Below are positions 7,838-14,488 of a DNA stretch of 64,000 nt, one piece after another; position 1 is the first letter of the stretch, and each line of letters begins with the position of its first letter. A program made the translations under genes and the position numbers. The notes under the pieces are model-generated. The model was not told where the DNA came from. It searched no databases and was given only the letters and a program-made list of their open reading frames with translations. This DNA comes from Micromonospora sp. NBC_01699 (lineage in GTDB: Bacteria; Actinomycetota; Actinomycetes; Mycobacteriales; Micromonosporaceae). Location of the stretch: assembly GCF_036250065.1 (NCBI RefSeq), contig NZ_CP109199.1:5952001-6016000 (forward strand). Reading direction: 5' to 3'.

Positions 7838-8287
7838 TCAGGCGGCGAGTCCGTCGAGGGCGGGTTGGTGGGACAGGCCGAGCGCGGTCTCGACCACCGC
7901 CACGAACTGCTCGGCCGAGCGGAGCAGGTCGTCGGCCTCCCGTGCGGTCACCACCCGGGGGATGCCGGCCTCGGCGGCGGCCCGTTTGGTCGCACCGGTG
8001 GCGAAGTAGGTGGCCCACTCCCCCATCTCGGGCGCGACGAGCACGAGCAGGGCCCAGACGCTGGTGACCCGATTGCGCCGGGTGGGCGCGGGACGGGCGC
8101 GGGCGGCGAGCACGGCCGCGGCGGCGCGCAGGGCGGCCAGGTGCGCCGCCGCGTACCGCAGGCCGTCGGGTCGGGTCTGGGCGGCTTCCGCCAGCCCGCG
8201 CCGGGCGATCACGAGCAGTTGGGCCGGGGTCCGGTGCGGCAGTATGTGCGCCGGCACCGTCGGCACCTGAACCGGGCTGGTCGGCAT
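7838..8287 (-). CDS. SAV_6107-type HEPN domain protein
   Basis: A 149-residue, helix-rich protein starting MPTSPVQVPTVPAHILPHR and containing a conserved TSVWALLVLVAPEMGEWATYF segment typical of the SAV_6107 HEPN family. HEPN proteins are often RNases or nucleic-acid-associated, but the RxxxxH catalytic motif is not evident, so the activity is unknown. The ATG at 8287 is chosen because GGAGGAG sits eight bases upstream; an upstream in-frame ATG would add about 56 low-complexity residues. It is the first gene of the imuA'-imuB-dnaE2 operon, consistent with its usual location in actinobacteria. Confidence 0.75.
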   Translation of the reverse strand: MPTSPVQVPTVPAHILPHRTPAQLLVIARRGLAEAAQTRPDGLRYAAAHLAALRAAAAVLAARARPAPTRRNRVTSVWALLVLVAPEMGEWATYFATGATKRAAAEAGIPRVVTAREADDLLRSAEQFVAVVETALGLSHQPALDGLAA

Positions 8288-8395
8288 GGGACCGTCTCCT
8301 CCGCTTCGCCGCCATGTCGCCACCGTCGGGCGGGGAGCCCGGATGGCCACGCACTTGTCCGAATAGCCCGCTGCGGAGGAAGACGCACCGGTGGC

Positions 8396-8438
8396 GCCGG
8401 CCGGATGTGGGTGCTTCCCCACACCGCACCCGGCCGGC
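8396..8438 (-). promoter_or_regulatory. Strong hairpin in the leader of the HEPN-imuA' operon
   Basis: GCCGGCCGG at one end pairs with CCGGCCGGC at the other (9 bp), and a second 6-bp helix TGTGGG/CCCACA lies inside, closing on a small loop. It lies between the SOS box and the HEPN start. There is no T-tract, so a simple intrinsic terminator is unlikely; an attenuator or mRNA-stability element is possible. Confidence 0.5.
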
Positions 8439-8621
8439 TGACCCGGCGGGGTCACCGCCCGCCGCCCGGGGGTCGGTGGGCGGCGAACGGTGATCCTGCC
8501 TTGGTGGCCCGGACTGGGGTGCCCGGAACCCGCGCGGTCCGCGGAACCGCACGCCGGGAACTACGCCGCGAACGCCGCTCCCGGTGGCCAGATGAGCGTT
8601 CGACTCAATCCAACGACTCAA

Positions 8622-8637
8622 TCGAACACGCGTTCTA
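8622..8637. promoter_or_regulatory. LexA-type SOS box upstream of the HEPN-imuA' operon
   Basis: TCGAACACGCGTTCTA matches the TCGAAC-N4-GTTCGA consensus at all but one defined position. It lies 335 bp before the HEPN start, the only plausible target on the minus strand; no gene lies close on the plus strand. This implies a long leader transcript. Confidence 0.75.
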
Positions 8638-9085
8638 ACTACTGATGACAGTACACCTCGCCACCGACAAAAACGCAACCACCGCGACACCGGTCCGAGC
8701 GCCCCGCCGACCGCCGTCCACCACCCGCCCGTACCGCTGCCGACCTGGTCCGGGACGGACCCGGAACCGGGGGAACCGGGCCCACCACCACGGACGCCGC
8801 CCCGACGCCCGCGCCCGCCACGGGATAGACCGGACTCGAACCGGGTCCGCCGACCGGCCCCGCGCCGAGGACCGGTCCAGGCTTGTTTCACGACCCGGCC
8901 GTACGGGCTTCATCTGCCCTTCCCCTGTTCATGGGTACGACCTGACTAGCCTCCGCTGTGTTGATCAACGGTTGCCCGAAGCAGGCAACGGGGATCACCC
9001 GCCCCGTCCCGGTGATCCACCGGCACCGCCGTCCCGGGCGGTGTGAACGGGCGCCCGGCGCCGACCCCACGAGGGACGACGCCGT

Positions 9086-9127
9086 ACGCGTGGGCCCGCC
9101 GCTGATGCCGCGGCCGGGCCCACGCGT
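9086..9127. repeat. Perfect 13-bp inverted repeat
   Basis: ACGCGTGGGCCCG is repeated in inverted orientation with a 16-bp loop, 48 bp before the racemase start. No T-tract follows it. It could be a hairpin in the racemase 5' leader or an operator. Confidence 0.6.
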
Positions 9128-9174
9128 CGCCCGGCCGGCAGTGAGGCGCGGGCCGGGGCTGCCATCATGGCCGG

Positions 9175-9867
9175 ATGTTGATGATCGGGATGCTCGGCGG
9201 GATGAGCTGGGAGAGCAGCGCCCAGTACTACCGGCTCGCCAACGAACTCGTGCGCGACCGGCTCGGTGGGCTCCACTCGGCCCGCTGCCTGCTCTACTCG
9301 GTTGACTTCGCCGAGGTCGAACGCCTACAGGCCGCCGGGCGGTGGGACGAGGCCGGCACCCTGCTCGCCGCGGCGGCCGGTCGACTCGAAGCGGCCGGGG
9401 CGGACCTGCTCGTCCTGTGCACCAACACCATGCACAGGGTCGCCGACCGGATCACCGCCACCGTACGAATCCCGCTGCTGCACATCGCCGACGCGACCGC
9501 GGACGCCGTACACGCCGCCGGACTGCGTACGGTCGGGCTGCTCGGCACCGCGTTCACCATGGAACAGGACTTCTACTCCGACCGGCTCGCCGCACGGGGG
9601 CTGACCGTGCTCGTACCCGGCGCCGACGACCGTGCCCTGGTCCACTCGGTAATCTACGACGAGCTGTGCCGGGGCATCGTCAGCGACTCGTCCCGCACCG
9701 CCTACGTCGACGTCATCGGTCGGCTCGTCGCGGCCGGGGCGCAGGGCGTGATCCTGGGCTGCACCGAGATCGAGCTGCTGATCGGTCCGGCCGACAGTCC
9801 GGTGCCCGTCTTCCCGACCACCCGCCTGCACGTCGAGGCCGCCGTCACCCACGCCCTCGGGCGGTAG
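9175..9867 (+). CDS. Aspartate/glutamate racemase family protein
   Basis: A 230-residue protein beginning MLMIGMLGGMSWESSAQYY, the glycine-rich N-terminus of the Asp/Glu racemase family. The two catalytic cysteines are visible in LLVLCTNTMH (about residue 82) and VILGCTEIELL (about residue 195), so a PLP-independent two-base racemase mechanism is intact. It most resembles the broad-specificity aspartate racemase group (YgeA-like). It stands alone; the convergent DinB-like gene ends 76 bp downstream. An ATG two codons later is an equally possible start. Confidence 0.9.
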   Translation: MLMIGMLGGMSWESSAQYYRLANELVRDRLGGLHSARCLLYSVDFAEVERLQAAGRWDEAGTLLAAAAGRLEAAGADLLVLCTNTMHRVADRITATVRIPLLHIADATADAVHAAGLRTVGLLGTAFTMEQDFYSDRLAARGLTVLVPGADDRALVHSVIYDELCRGIVSDSSRTAYVDVIGRLVAAGAQGVILGCTEIELLIGPADSPVPVFPTTRLHVEAAVTHALGR

Positions 9868-9943
9868 CCGCGTCCGATCCCATGGCGGGCCAGGATCGCG
9901 GCTCTCATGGCGGGCCGGGATCGCGGTGGGTGGAACGCCTCCG

Positions 9944-10477
9944 TTACTCGCCGGTCGTGCCGTCGATCAGCTCGCGGGCGATGTCGAGGTGGCCGACGTG
10001 CCGGGCGTACTCCTGGAGCAGGTGGAACAGGATCCGCCCGAGCGCGGGCGCCTGCTCGGCGGTGCGGAACCGGCCACCGGTCCGGGACGGCGTGGCCAGA
10101 TCCACGGCACCGGCCGCCAGGGCCCGGGAGCGGCGTACCTCGTCCCGGTAGGTCGCCAGCACCGCGTCCACCGGTTCGTCTGCGCCCACCCGCCACTCGG
10201 CCTCGTCGTCGGGCGGGTAGGCCACCACGTCCTCGGCGACGAACCCCCAGCGCATCCATCGGCGTTCGACCCACCCCAGGTGCCGGACCAGGCCGAGCGG
10301 CGACCACCCCAGGGGCTCGACCGGCGTACGCAGCTGCGCCTCGGTCAGCCCGTCGAGCTTGCGGATCAGCGTGTCGCGGTACCAGTCCAGGTAACCCAGC
10401 AGCAGTTCGCGGGGATCGGTGACATCGACCGGCGGCCCGTCCAGAAGCGCCGGAATCCGCTCCGCTGGTGTCTGCAT
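9944..10477 (-). CDS. DinB/DUF664 family protein
   Basis: A 177-residue four-helix-bundle protein. Conserved histidines expected to bind a metal are seen in LVRHLGWVERRW (about residue 64) and in QEYARHVGHLDIAREL (about residues 155-170). Members of this superfamily include thiol transferases using mycothiol or bacillithiol; a mycothiol-dependent role is plausible in an actinomycete but not shown. It is divergently transcribed from the EamA transporter, with about 100 bp between the starts. Confidence 0.85.
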   Translation of the reverse strand: MQTPAERIPALLDGPPVDVTDPRELLLGYLDWYRDTLIRKLDGLTEAQLRTPVEPLGWSPLGLVRHLGWVERRWMRWGFVAEDVVAYPPDDEAEWRVGADEPVDAVLATYRDEVRRSRALAAGAVDLATPSRTGGRFRTAEQAPALGRILFHLLQEYARHVGHLDIARELIDGTTGE

Positions 10478-10577
10478 GAACCCGACCGTACCGCTCTCGT
10501 CGGCGCGGGCACCCGAACCGTGGGAGTAACGGCCGGGGGAGCATTGGCTCCTGACAGGGCATCGGTAGCCTCAGGCG

Positions 10578-11987
10578 GTGACGACTCGCAACCCGGCTCT
10601 CGGCGTGATCATGGTGCTCTCGGCCAGCGCGCTGTTCGCGGTCAACGGCACCGTGTCGAAGTTGGTGCTGCGCGCCGGCATCGAGGCACCGCAGCTCACC
10701 CTGATCCGGGCGGCGGGTGCGTTCGCCGGACTGCTGCTGCTGAGCGTGCTGCTGCGTCCGGGCGTACGCCGCCTGCGGGTGACCGCCCGCGACCTGCCAC
10801 TGCTGATCGGGTTCGGCCTGGCCGGGTTCTTCCTCACCCCGATGCTCTACTTCGTCGCGATCTCCCGGCTGCCGGTCGGGATCGGGCTGCTGTTCGAGTA
10901 CACCGCCCCGCTGCTGGTCGCGCTCTGGGCCCGGTTCGGCCAGCACCAGCGGGCCCGCCCCCGGCTCTGGCTCGGGCTGGCCGCGAGCCTGCTGGGGCTC
11001 GCCTGCGTGGCCGAGATCTGGGGCTCGCTGAACCTGGACGGGATCGGCGTACTGGCCGGGCTCGCGGCGGCCGTCGTACTCGCCTGTTACTACGTGCTCG
11101 GCGCCCGTGGTGTGCAGCAGCGGGACACCCTGTCCCTGACCACCTGGGCGTTCGGCGCCTCGGCCGTGGCCGGCCTGCTGACCAGGGCGGTCACCGCCGG
11201 CACCGGTGGCTGGGAGCCGCTCGGCGAGCGCAGTGGCGGCGCACCGGTGCTGCTGCTCTGCGCGTACGTGGTGGTGCTCGGCTCGATCGTGCCCTTCCTG
11301 CTGGTCTCCGGCGCCCTGCGGCACCTGCCGGCAACCAGCGTCAGCATCCTCGGCATGGCCGAACCCGTGATCGCCTCGATCGTCGCCTGGCTCACCCTCG
11401 GCGCCACCGAGTCCCTGACCCCGATCCAGATCACCGGCGGCCTGGTAGTCCTAGCCGGCGTAGCCCTAGCCGAAACCGCCCGCCTCCCCCAACCCACCCC
11501 CGTTCCCCCCGTTCCCCCGACTCCCCCGACTCCCCCGACTCCCCCGACTCCCCCGTTCCCCCGACTCCCCCCGTTGATCATGAAGTTAACTACCTCGAAA
11601 CGCCCGATCCGGCGCGCTAACTTCATGATCAACGCGAGGGGGGCGGGGTGGGTGGGGGCCTGGGTGGGGGGCCTGGGCGGGGGCCTGGGCGGGGAGCGGG
11701 CTGGTCGCTGGGCAAGATATGGGGCATGCAGCTTCATGCCAACGTACGAGCGGTGCAGGATGTACTGGACCGGGCGGACGCGCGGGACGGCTCGGGTACG
11801 CCGGCTCGGGTGCGGATCCTGCCCGAGGCGGTGCACACCGCCGCCGCGGCGGCCACCGCTCTCGGCATCGAGGTCGGCCAGATCGCCAACTCGCTGGTCT
11901 TCGACGCGGACGGCGGCCCGCTGCTGGTGCTCACCTCCGGCGCGCACCGGGTTGACGTACCCCGGCTCGCCGCCGCGCTCGGCCTGA
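10578..11987 (+). CDS. EamA/DMT family transporter with abnormal C-terminal read-through
   Basis: Residues 1 to about 305 form a normal ten-helix drug/metabolite transporter with two EamA repeats, starting from GTG (MTTRNPALGVIMVLSASALFAVNG). Family members usually end near LAGVALAETARL, here about residue 300. Instead of a stop, the frame continues through PTPP repeats (a 9-bp DNA repeat), through the inverted repeat at 11572-11634, and about 260 bp into the ybaK-like gene in a different frame. Insertion or expansion of repeat DNA has probably removed the original stop. The substrate is unknown. Confidence 0.8.
   Translation: MTTRNPALGVIMVLSASALFAVNGTVSKLVLRAGIEAPQLTLIRAAGAFAGLLLLSVLLRPGVRRLRVTARDLPLLIGFGLAGFFLTPMLYFVAISRLPVGIGLLFEYTAPLLVALWARFGQHQRARPRLWLGLAASLLGLACVAEIWGSLNLDGIGVLAGLAAAVVLACYYVLGARGVQQRDTLSLTTWAFGASAVAGLLTRAVTAGTGGWEPLGERSGGAPVLLLCAYVVVLGSIVPFLLVSGALRHLPATSVSILGMAEPVIASIVAWLTLGATESLTPIQITGGLVVLAGVALAETARLPQPTPVPPVPPTPPTPPTPPTPPFPRLPPLIMKLTTSKRPIRRANFMINARGAGWVGAWVGGLGGGLGGERAGRWARYGACSFMPTYERCRMYWTGRTRGTARVRRLGCGSCPRRCTPPPRRPPLSASRSARSPTRWSSTRTAARCWCSPPARTGLTYPGSPPRSA
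11514..11566 (+). repeat. 9-bp tandem repeat at the 3' end of the EamA gene
   Basis: Four exact copies of CCCCCGACT follow one another, then one imperfect and one more exact copy. They encode the PTPPTPPTPP tail. The complementary strand is G-rich and could form a quadruplex. Confidence 0.9.
11572..11634. repeat. Inverted repeat element A between the EamA and YbaK-like genes
   Basis: CGTTGATCATGAAGTTA is repeated in inverted orientation as TAACTTCATGATCAACG around a 29-bp centre. The element is A/T-richer than its surroundings and is flanked by a C-rich run on the left and a G-rich run (11637-11705) on the right. It looks like an inserted palindromic intergenic element. Confidence 0.9.
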
Positions 11988-12214
11988 CCACACTCAGGCG
12001 GGCCACCCCGGAGTTCGTCCGCGAGCACACCGGCCAACCGATCGGCGGCGTCGCCCCGGTCGGGCATCCGGGCCCGGTCCGTACCCTGGTCGACACCGCG
12101 CTCGACGAGTACACCGAGGTGTGGGCCGCCGGTGGGGTGCCGCAGGCGGTCTTCCCGACCACCTACGCCGAGCTGTTGCGGATCACCGGCGGCACCCCGG
12201 CCGAGGTGGCGTGA
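11726..12214 (+). CDS. YbaK/EbsC-like aminoacyl-tRNA deacylase
   Basis: A 162-residue YbaK/ProX-domain protein. The segment LGIEVGQIANSLVFDADGGPLLVLTSGAHRVD contains the conserved lysine-region fold of the family, though the usual catalytic lysine (IVKSLVF in YbaK) is replaced by IANSLVF, so editing activity is uncertain. The later GGVAPVGHP motif is intact. Members hydrolyse mischarged Cys-tRNAPro. The ATG at 11726 is used; an upstream in-frame start lies in the G-rich run. Its stop overlaps the GTG of the next gene (GTGA). Confidence 0.85.
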   Translation: MQLHANVRAVQDVLDRADARDGSGTPARVRILPEAVHTAAAAATALGIEVGQIANSLVFDADGGPLLVLTSGAHRVDVPRLAAALGLTTLRRATPEFVREHTGQPIGGVAPVGHPGPVRTLVDTALDEYTEVWAAGGVPQAVFPTTYAELLRITGGTPAEVA

Positions 12215-13038
12215 ACCCGGTCCCCGAGTTGGTCACCCTGCACGTCTGGCGGATACCCCGCCGGGCGGTGCCACGTGCGCTGCTGCGGATGGCGGTCGAC
12301 CGGCGCCGGCTGCGGGCCACCCCCGGCGTACGGTTCGCCAAGCTGCTCGGCACCGGAAGCGGGAGCAGCAGCGGGGGCGGGTTCGGGCCGGGCGATGCCG
12401 ATCTGACCCGCTGGGCGGCGCTGGTGGTGTGGGCGGATCCGACACGGGCTGTCAGCTTCGACGACAGCCCGGTGGGTCGGGCCTGGGGTCGGATCGCGCT
12501 GGCAGCGGCCCGCCTCGACCTGCGCCCACTGGCCAGCCGGGGCCGCTGGGCCGGGGTCGAACCCTTCGGCACCCCGACCGGCCGGAACGACCCGACCGGC
12601 AAGAACGACCCGACCGGCAAGAACGACCCGACCGGCAAGAACGACCCGACCGGCAAGAACGACCCGACCGACGAGAACGACCCGACCGGCGGGCCGGTGC
12701 TGGCGCTGACCCGGGCCCGGCTGCGGCCGAGCCGTGCGGCGACGTTCTGGCGGGCCATTCCGGCGGTCGCCGCCACGCTGTCGGACACCCCCGGCCTGAC
12801 CGCCCGGTTCGGCATCGGCGAGGCGCCGTTGGGCTGGCAGGGCACGGTCAGCGTGTGGCGCAGCAGCGCGGACCTGCTCGCCTTCGCGTACCGTCAGCCG
12901 GAGCACCGCAACGCGATCATGCGCACCCCGACCGAACGCTGGTACGCCGAGGAACTCTTCGCCCGGTTCGAGGTACGCGCGATGCGTGGCGACCGGTCCG
13001 TACTGGACTGGGCCGATCACGATGGTGACCCCCAATGA
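12211..13038 (+). CDS. CrtA-like (spheroidene monooxygenase family) protein with an NDPTGK repeat insert
   Basis: A 275-residue protein. The conserved parts are LHVWRIPRRAVPRALLRMA, GVRFAKLLGTG near the start, and FGIGEAPLGWQGTVSVW with WYAEELFARF near the end, typical of the actinobacterial spheroidene monooxygenase-like family. In carotenoid pathways CrtA is a haem-dependent ketolase. Between the halves, about residues 126-161, six copies of an NDPTGK-type hexapeptide are inserted. It starts at GTG overlapping the ybaK-like stop, and the carotenoid end-group genes follow downstream, which supports a carotenoid role. Activity in this organism is inferred only. Confidence 0.75.
   Translation: MNPVPELVTLHVWRIPRRAVPRALLRMAVDRRRLRATPGVRFAKLLGTGSGSSSGGGFGPGDADLTRWAALVVWADPTRAVSFDDSPVGRAWGRIALAAARLDLRPLASRGRWAGVEPFGTPTGRNDPTGKNDPTGKNDPTGKNDPTGKNDPTDENDPTGGPVLALTRARLRPSRAATFWRAIPAVAATLSDTPGLTARFGIGEAPLGWQGTVSVWRSSADLLAFAYRQPEHRNAIMRTPTERWYAEELFARFEVRAMRGDRSVLDWADHDGDPQ
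12586..12693 (+). repeat. 18-bp in-frame tandem repeat (six copies)
   Basis: Six 18-bp units start at 12586, 12604, 12622, 12640, 12658 and 12676. The first four are identical (AACGACCCGACCGGCAAG), and the last two differ in their final bases. They encode NDPTGK, NDPTDE and NDPTGG in the CrtA-like protein. Exact DNA identity points to recent expansion. Confidence 0.97.
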
Positions 13039-13107
13039 CAATGGTCGAGCAGGGCGATGGCGACGGGCAGGACGTGACGGCGGTGGCGCAGTGAGGAGCG
13101 GACGGTC

Positions 13108-13698
13108 ATGAGGCTGGTGCCGTGGCAGCCGGACGATCTCGTCCGGCGACTGGACGACGTGGTGACGGTCTACGGCGAGGCGATGGGCTACCGGGCCGAG
13201 TTGCTGGAGGCCCGCCGGGGCTACATCGCCACCCACGTACGCCGTCGTGGTTTCCGCGCGGTGGCCACCCTGGCCAACGACGGGCGGCTGGCCGGTTTCG
13301 GCTACGGCTACCACTCGTACTCGGGGCAGTGGTGGCATGACCAGGTGCACGCGGCGCTGCCCGACGACGCCCGCAAGACGTGGTTCACCGACTGCTTCGA
13401 GGTGGTCGAGTTGCACGTCCGGCCGGCGGCCCAGGGGCACGGGATCGGCGCCCGGCAGTTGACCGCCCTGCTGACCATGGCGCAGGCGAAGACCACATTG
13501 CTGTCCACCCCGGAGGCCGACGAGCGGCAGTCGCGGGCGTGGCGGCTCTACCGGCGGTTCGGGTTCGTCGACGTACTGCGCGACTTCCATTTTCCCGGTG
13601 ACGAGCGCTCGTTCGCCGTACTCGGTCGGGAGTTGCCGCTGGATCCGCAACCGGGCCGGCGCGGTGGACCCGACGAGCCCGGTACGGCACCCGGATAG
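13108..13698 (+). CDS. GNAT family N-acetyltransferase
   Basis: A 196-residue protein with the acetyl-CoA pyrophosphate-binding motif LHVRPAAQGHGIGARQL (about residues 110-126) and the C-terminal YRRFGFVDV segment. The acceptor is unknown. It lies between the CrtA-like gene and the CruF-like gene in the same direction, with small gaps, and may be co-transcribed without being part of the pathway. The ATG is preceded by GAGGAGCGG. Confidence 0.88.
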   Translation: MRLVPWQPDDLVRRLDDVVTVYGEAMGYRAELLEARRGYIATHVRRRGFRAVATLANDGRLAGFGYGYHSYSGQWWHDQVHAALPDDARKTWFTDCFEVVELHVRPAAQGHGIGARQLTALLTMAQAKTTLLSTPEADERQSRAWRLYRRFGFVDVLRDFHFPGDERSFAVLGRELPLDPQPGRRGGPDEPGTAPG

Positions 13699-13714
13699 CC
13701 GGCCGGAGGATCGA

Positions 13715-14488
13715 TTGAACCGGATCCGGCTGCCCTGGCTGCTGCTGGTCGTACTGGTGCTGGCGCAGATCGGCTACCCGCTCACGCAGGGACCGGACCG
13801 GGCCCGGCTGACGATCGCCACGGTGGTGCTCGGTTACCTGCTGTCGGTGGGCCACGCCCTGCTCAGCCGGGGCCCCCGGACCGCCGGCACGCTGATTGTG
13901 GTCACCACGGTCGGCGGTTGGGCGGTCGAGGCGCTGGGCGTGACGACCGGGTTTCCGTTCGGCGACTACGACTACTCCGGGTTGCTCGGCCCGAAGCTTC
14001 TCGGCGTACCGCTGGTTATTCCGCTGGCCTGGACCTGGATGGCGTGGCCGGCCTGGCTGGCGGCGGCCCGGCTGACCGGGTCGGGCGTCGGGCGGGTGGC
14101 GCTGGCCGGCGTCGGGCTGGCCGCCTGGGATCTTTTCCTGGATCCGCAGATGGTGGCCGAGGGTTACTGGACCTGGCGGCACCCGACCCCGGCCCTGCCC
14201 GGCGTTCCCGGCGTGCCGGTCGGCAACTACCTGGGCTGGCTGCTGGTCGCGGTGCTGCTGATGACCCTGCTGGCCCGGTTCGCCCCGACCGCGCCGAGGC
14301 TCGACGGCGTCGACGCCCCGATGCACGCGCTCTACCTCTGGACCTACGCCTCCAGCGTGCTCGCCCACGCGGTCTTCCTCGACCTGCCCGGCTCGGCCGG
14401 CTGGGGGGCGCTGGCCATGTCGGTGGTCGCGGTGCCACTGGCCGGCGCCCTGGCCCGCCCACACCTTACCCATCGGGTACGCGCATGA
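13715..14488 (+). CDS. Carotenoid biosynthesis protein, CruF-like hydratase (DUF422)
   Basis: A 257-residue integral membrane protein with about seven hydrophobic helices and the family signatures FPFGDYDYSGLLGPKLLGVPL and AAWDLFLDPQMV (the histidine- and acid-rich faces of this family). CruF adds water to the 1,2 double bond of the psi end of carotenoids, making a hydroxyl for glycosylation. The proposed start is TTG at 13715, four bases after a GGAGGA site; no ATG or GTG fits. Its stop overlaps the ATG of the glycosyltransferase gene, exactly as expected for hydration followed by glycosylation. Confidence 0.8.
   Translation: MNRIRLPWLLLVVLVLAQIGYPLTQGPDRARLTIATVVLGYLLSVGHALLSRGPRTAGTLIVVTTVGGWAVEALGVTTGFPFGDYDYSGLLGPKLLGVPLVIPLAWTWMAWPAWLAAARLTGSGVGRVALAGVGLAAWDLFLDPQMVAEGYWTWRHPTPALPGVPGVPVGNYLGWLLVAVLLMTLLARFAPTAPRLDGVDAPMHALYLWTYASSVLAHAVFLDLPGSAGWGALAMSVVAVPLAGALARPHLTHRVRA

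Larger units (their letters stand above)
8288..9174. other. Long gene-poor region upstream of the mutasome operon
   Basis: No convincing gene is present in these 887 bases. The region holds a strong hairpin (8396-8438), an SOS box (8622-8637) and a long perfect inverted repeat (9086-9127). Long open frames here are shadows with no recognisable product. Confidence 0.6.

Noticed and set aside
7752-8891. Minus-strand open frame of 379 codons
   Set aside because: It overlaps the HEPN gene in another frame and consists of Arg/Gly-rich low-complexity sequence.
8826-8905. tRNA-like sequence (GGTTCGAGTCC on the minus strand)
   Set aside because: Only a T-arm-like stretch is present; no acceptor stem, D-arm or anticodon arm can be folded at the right distances.
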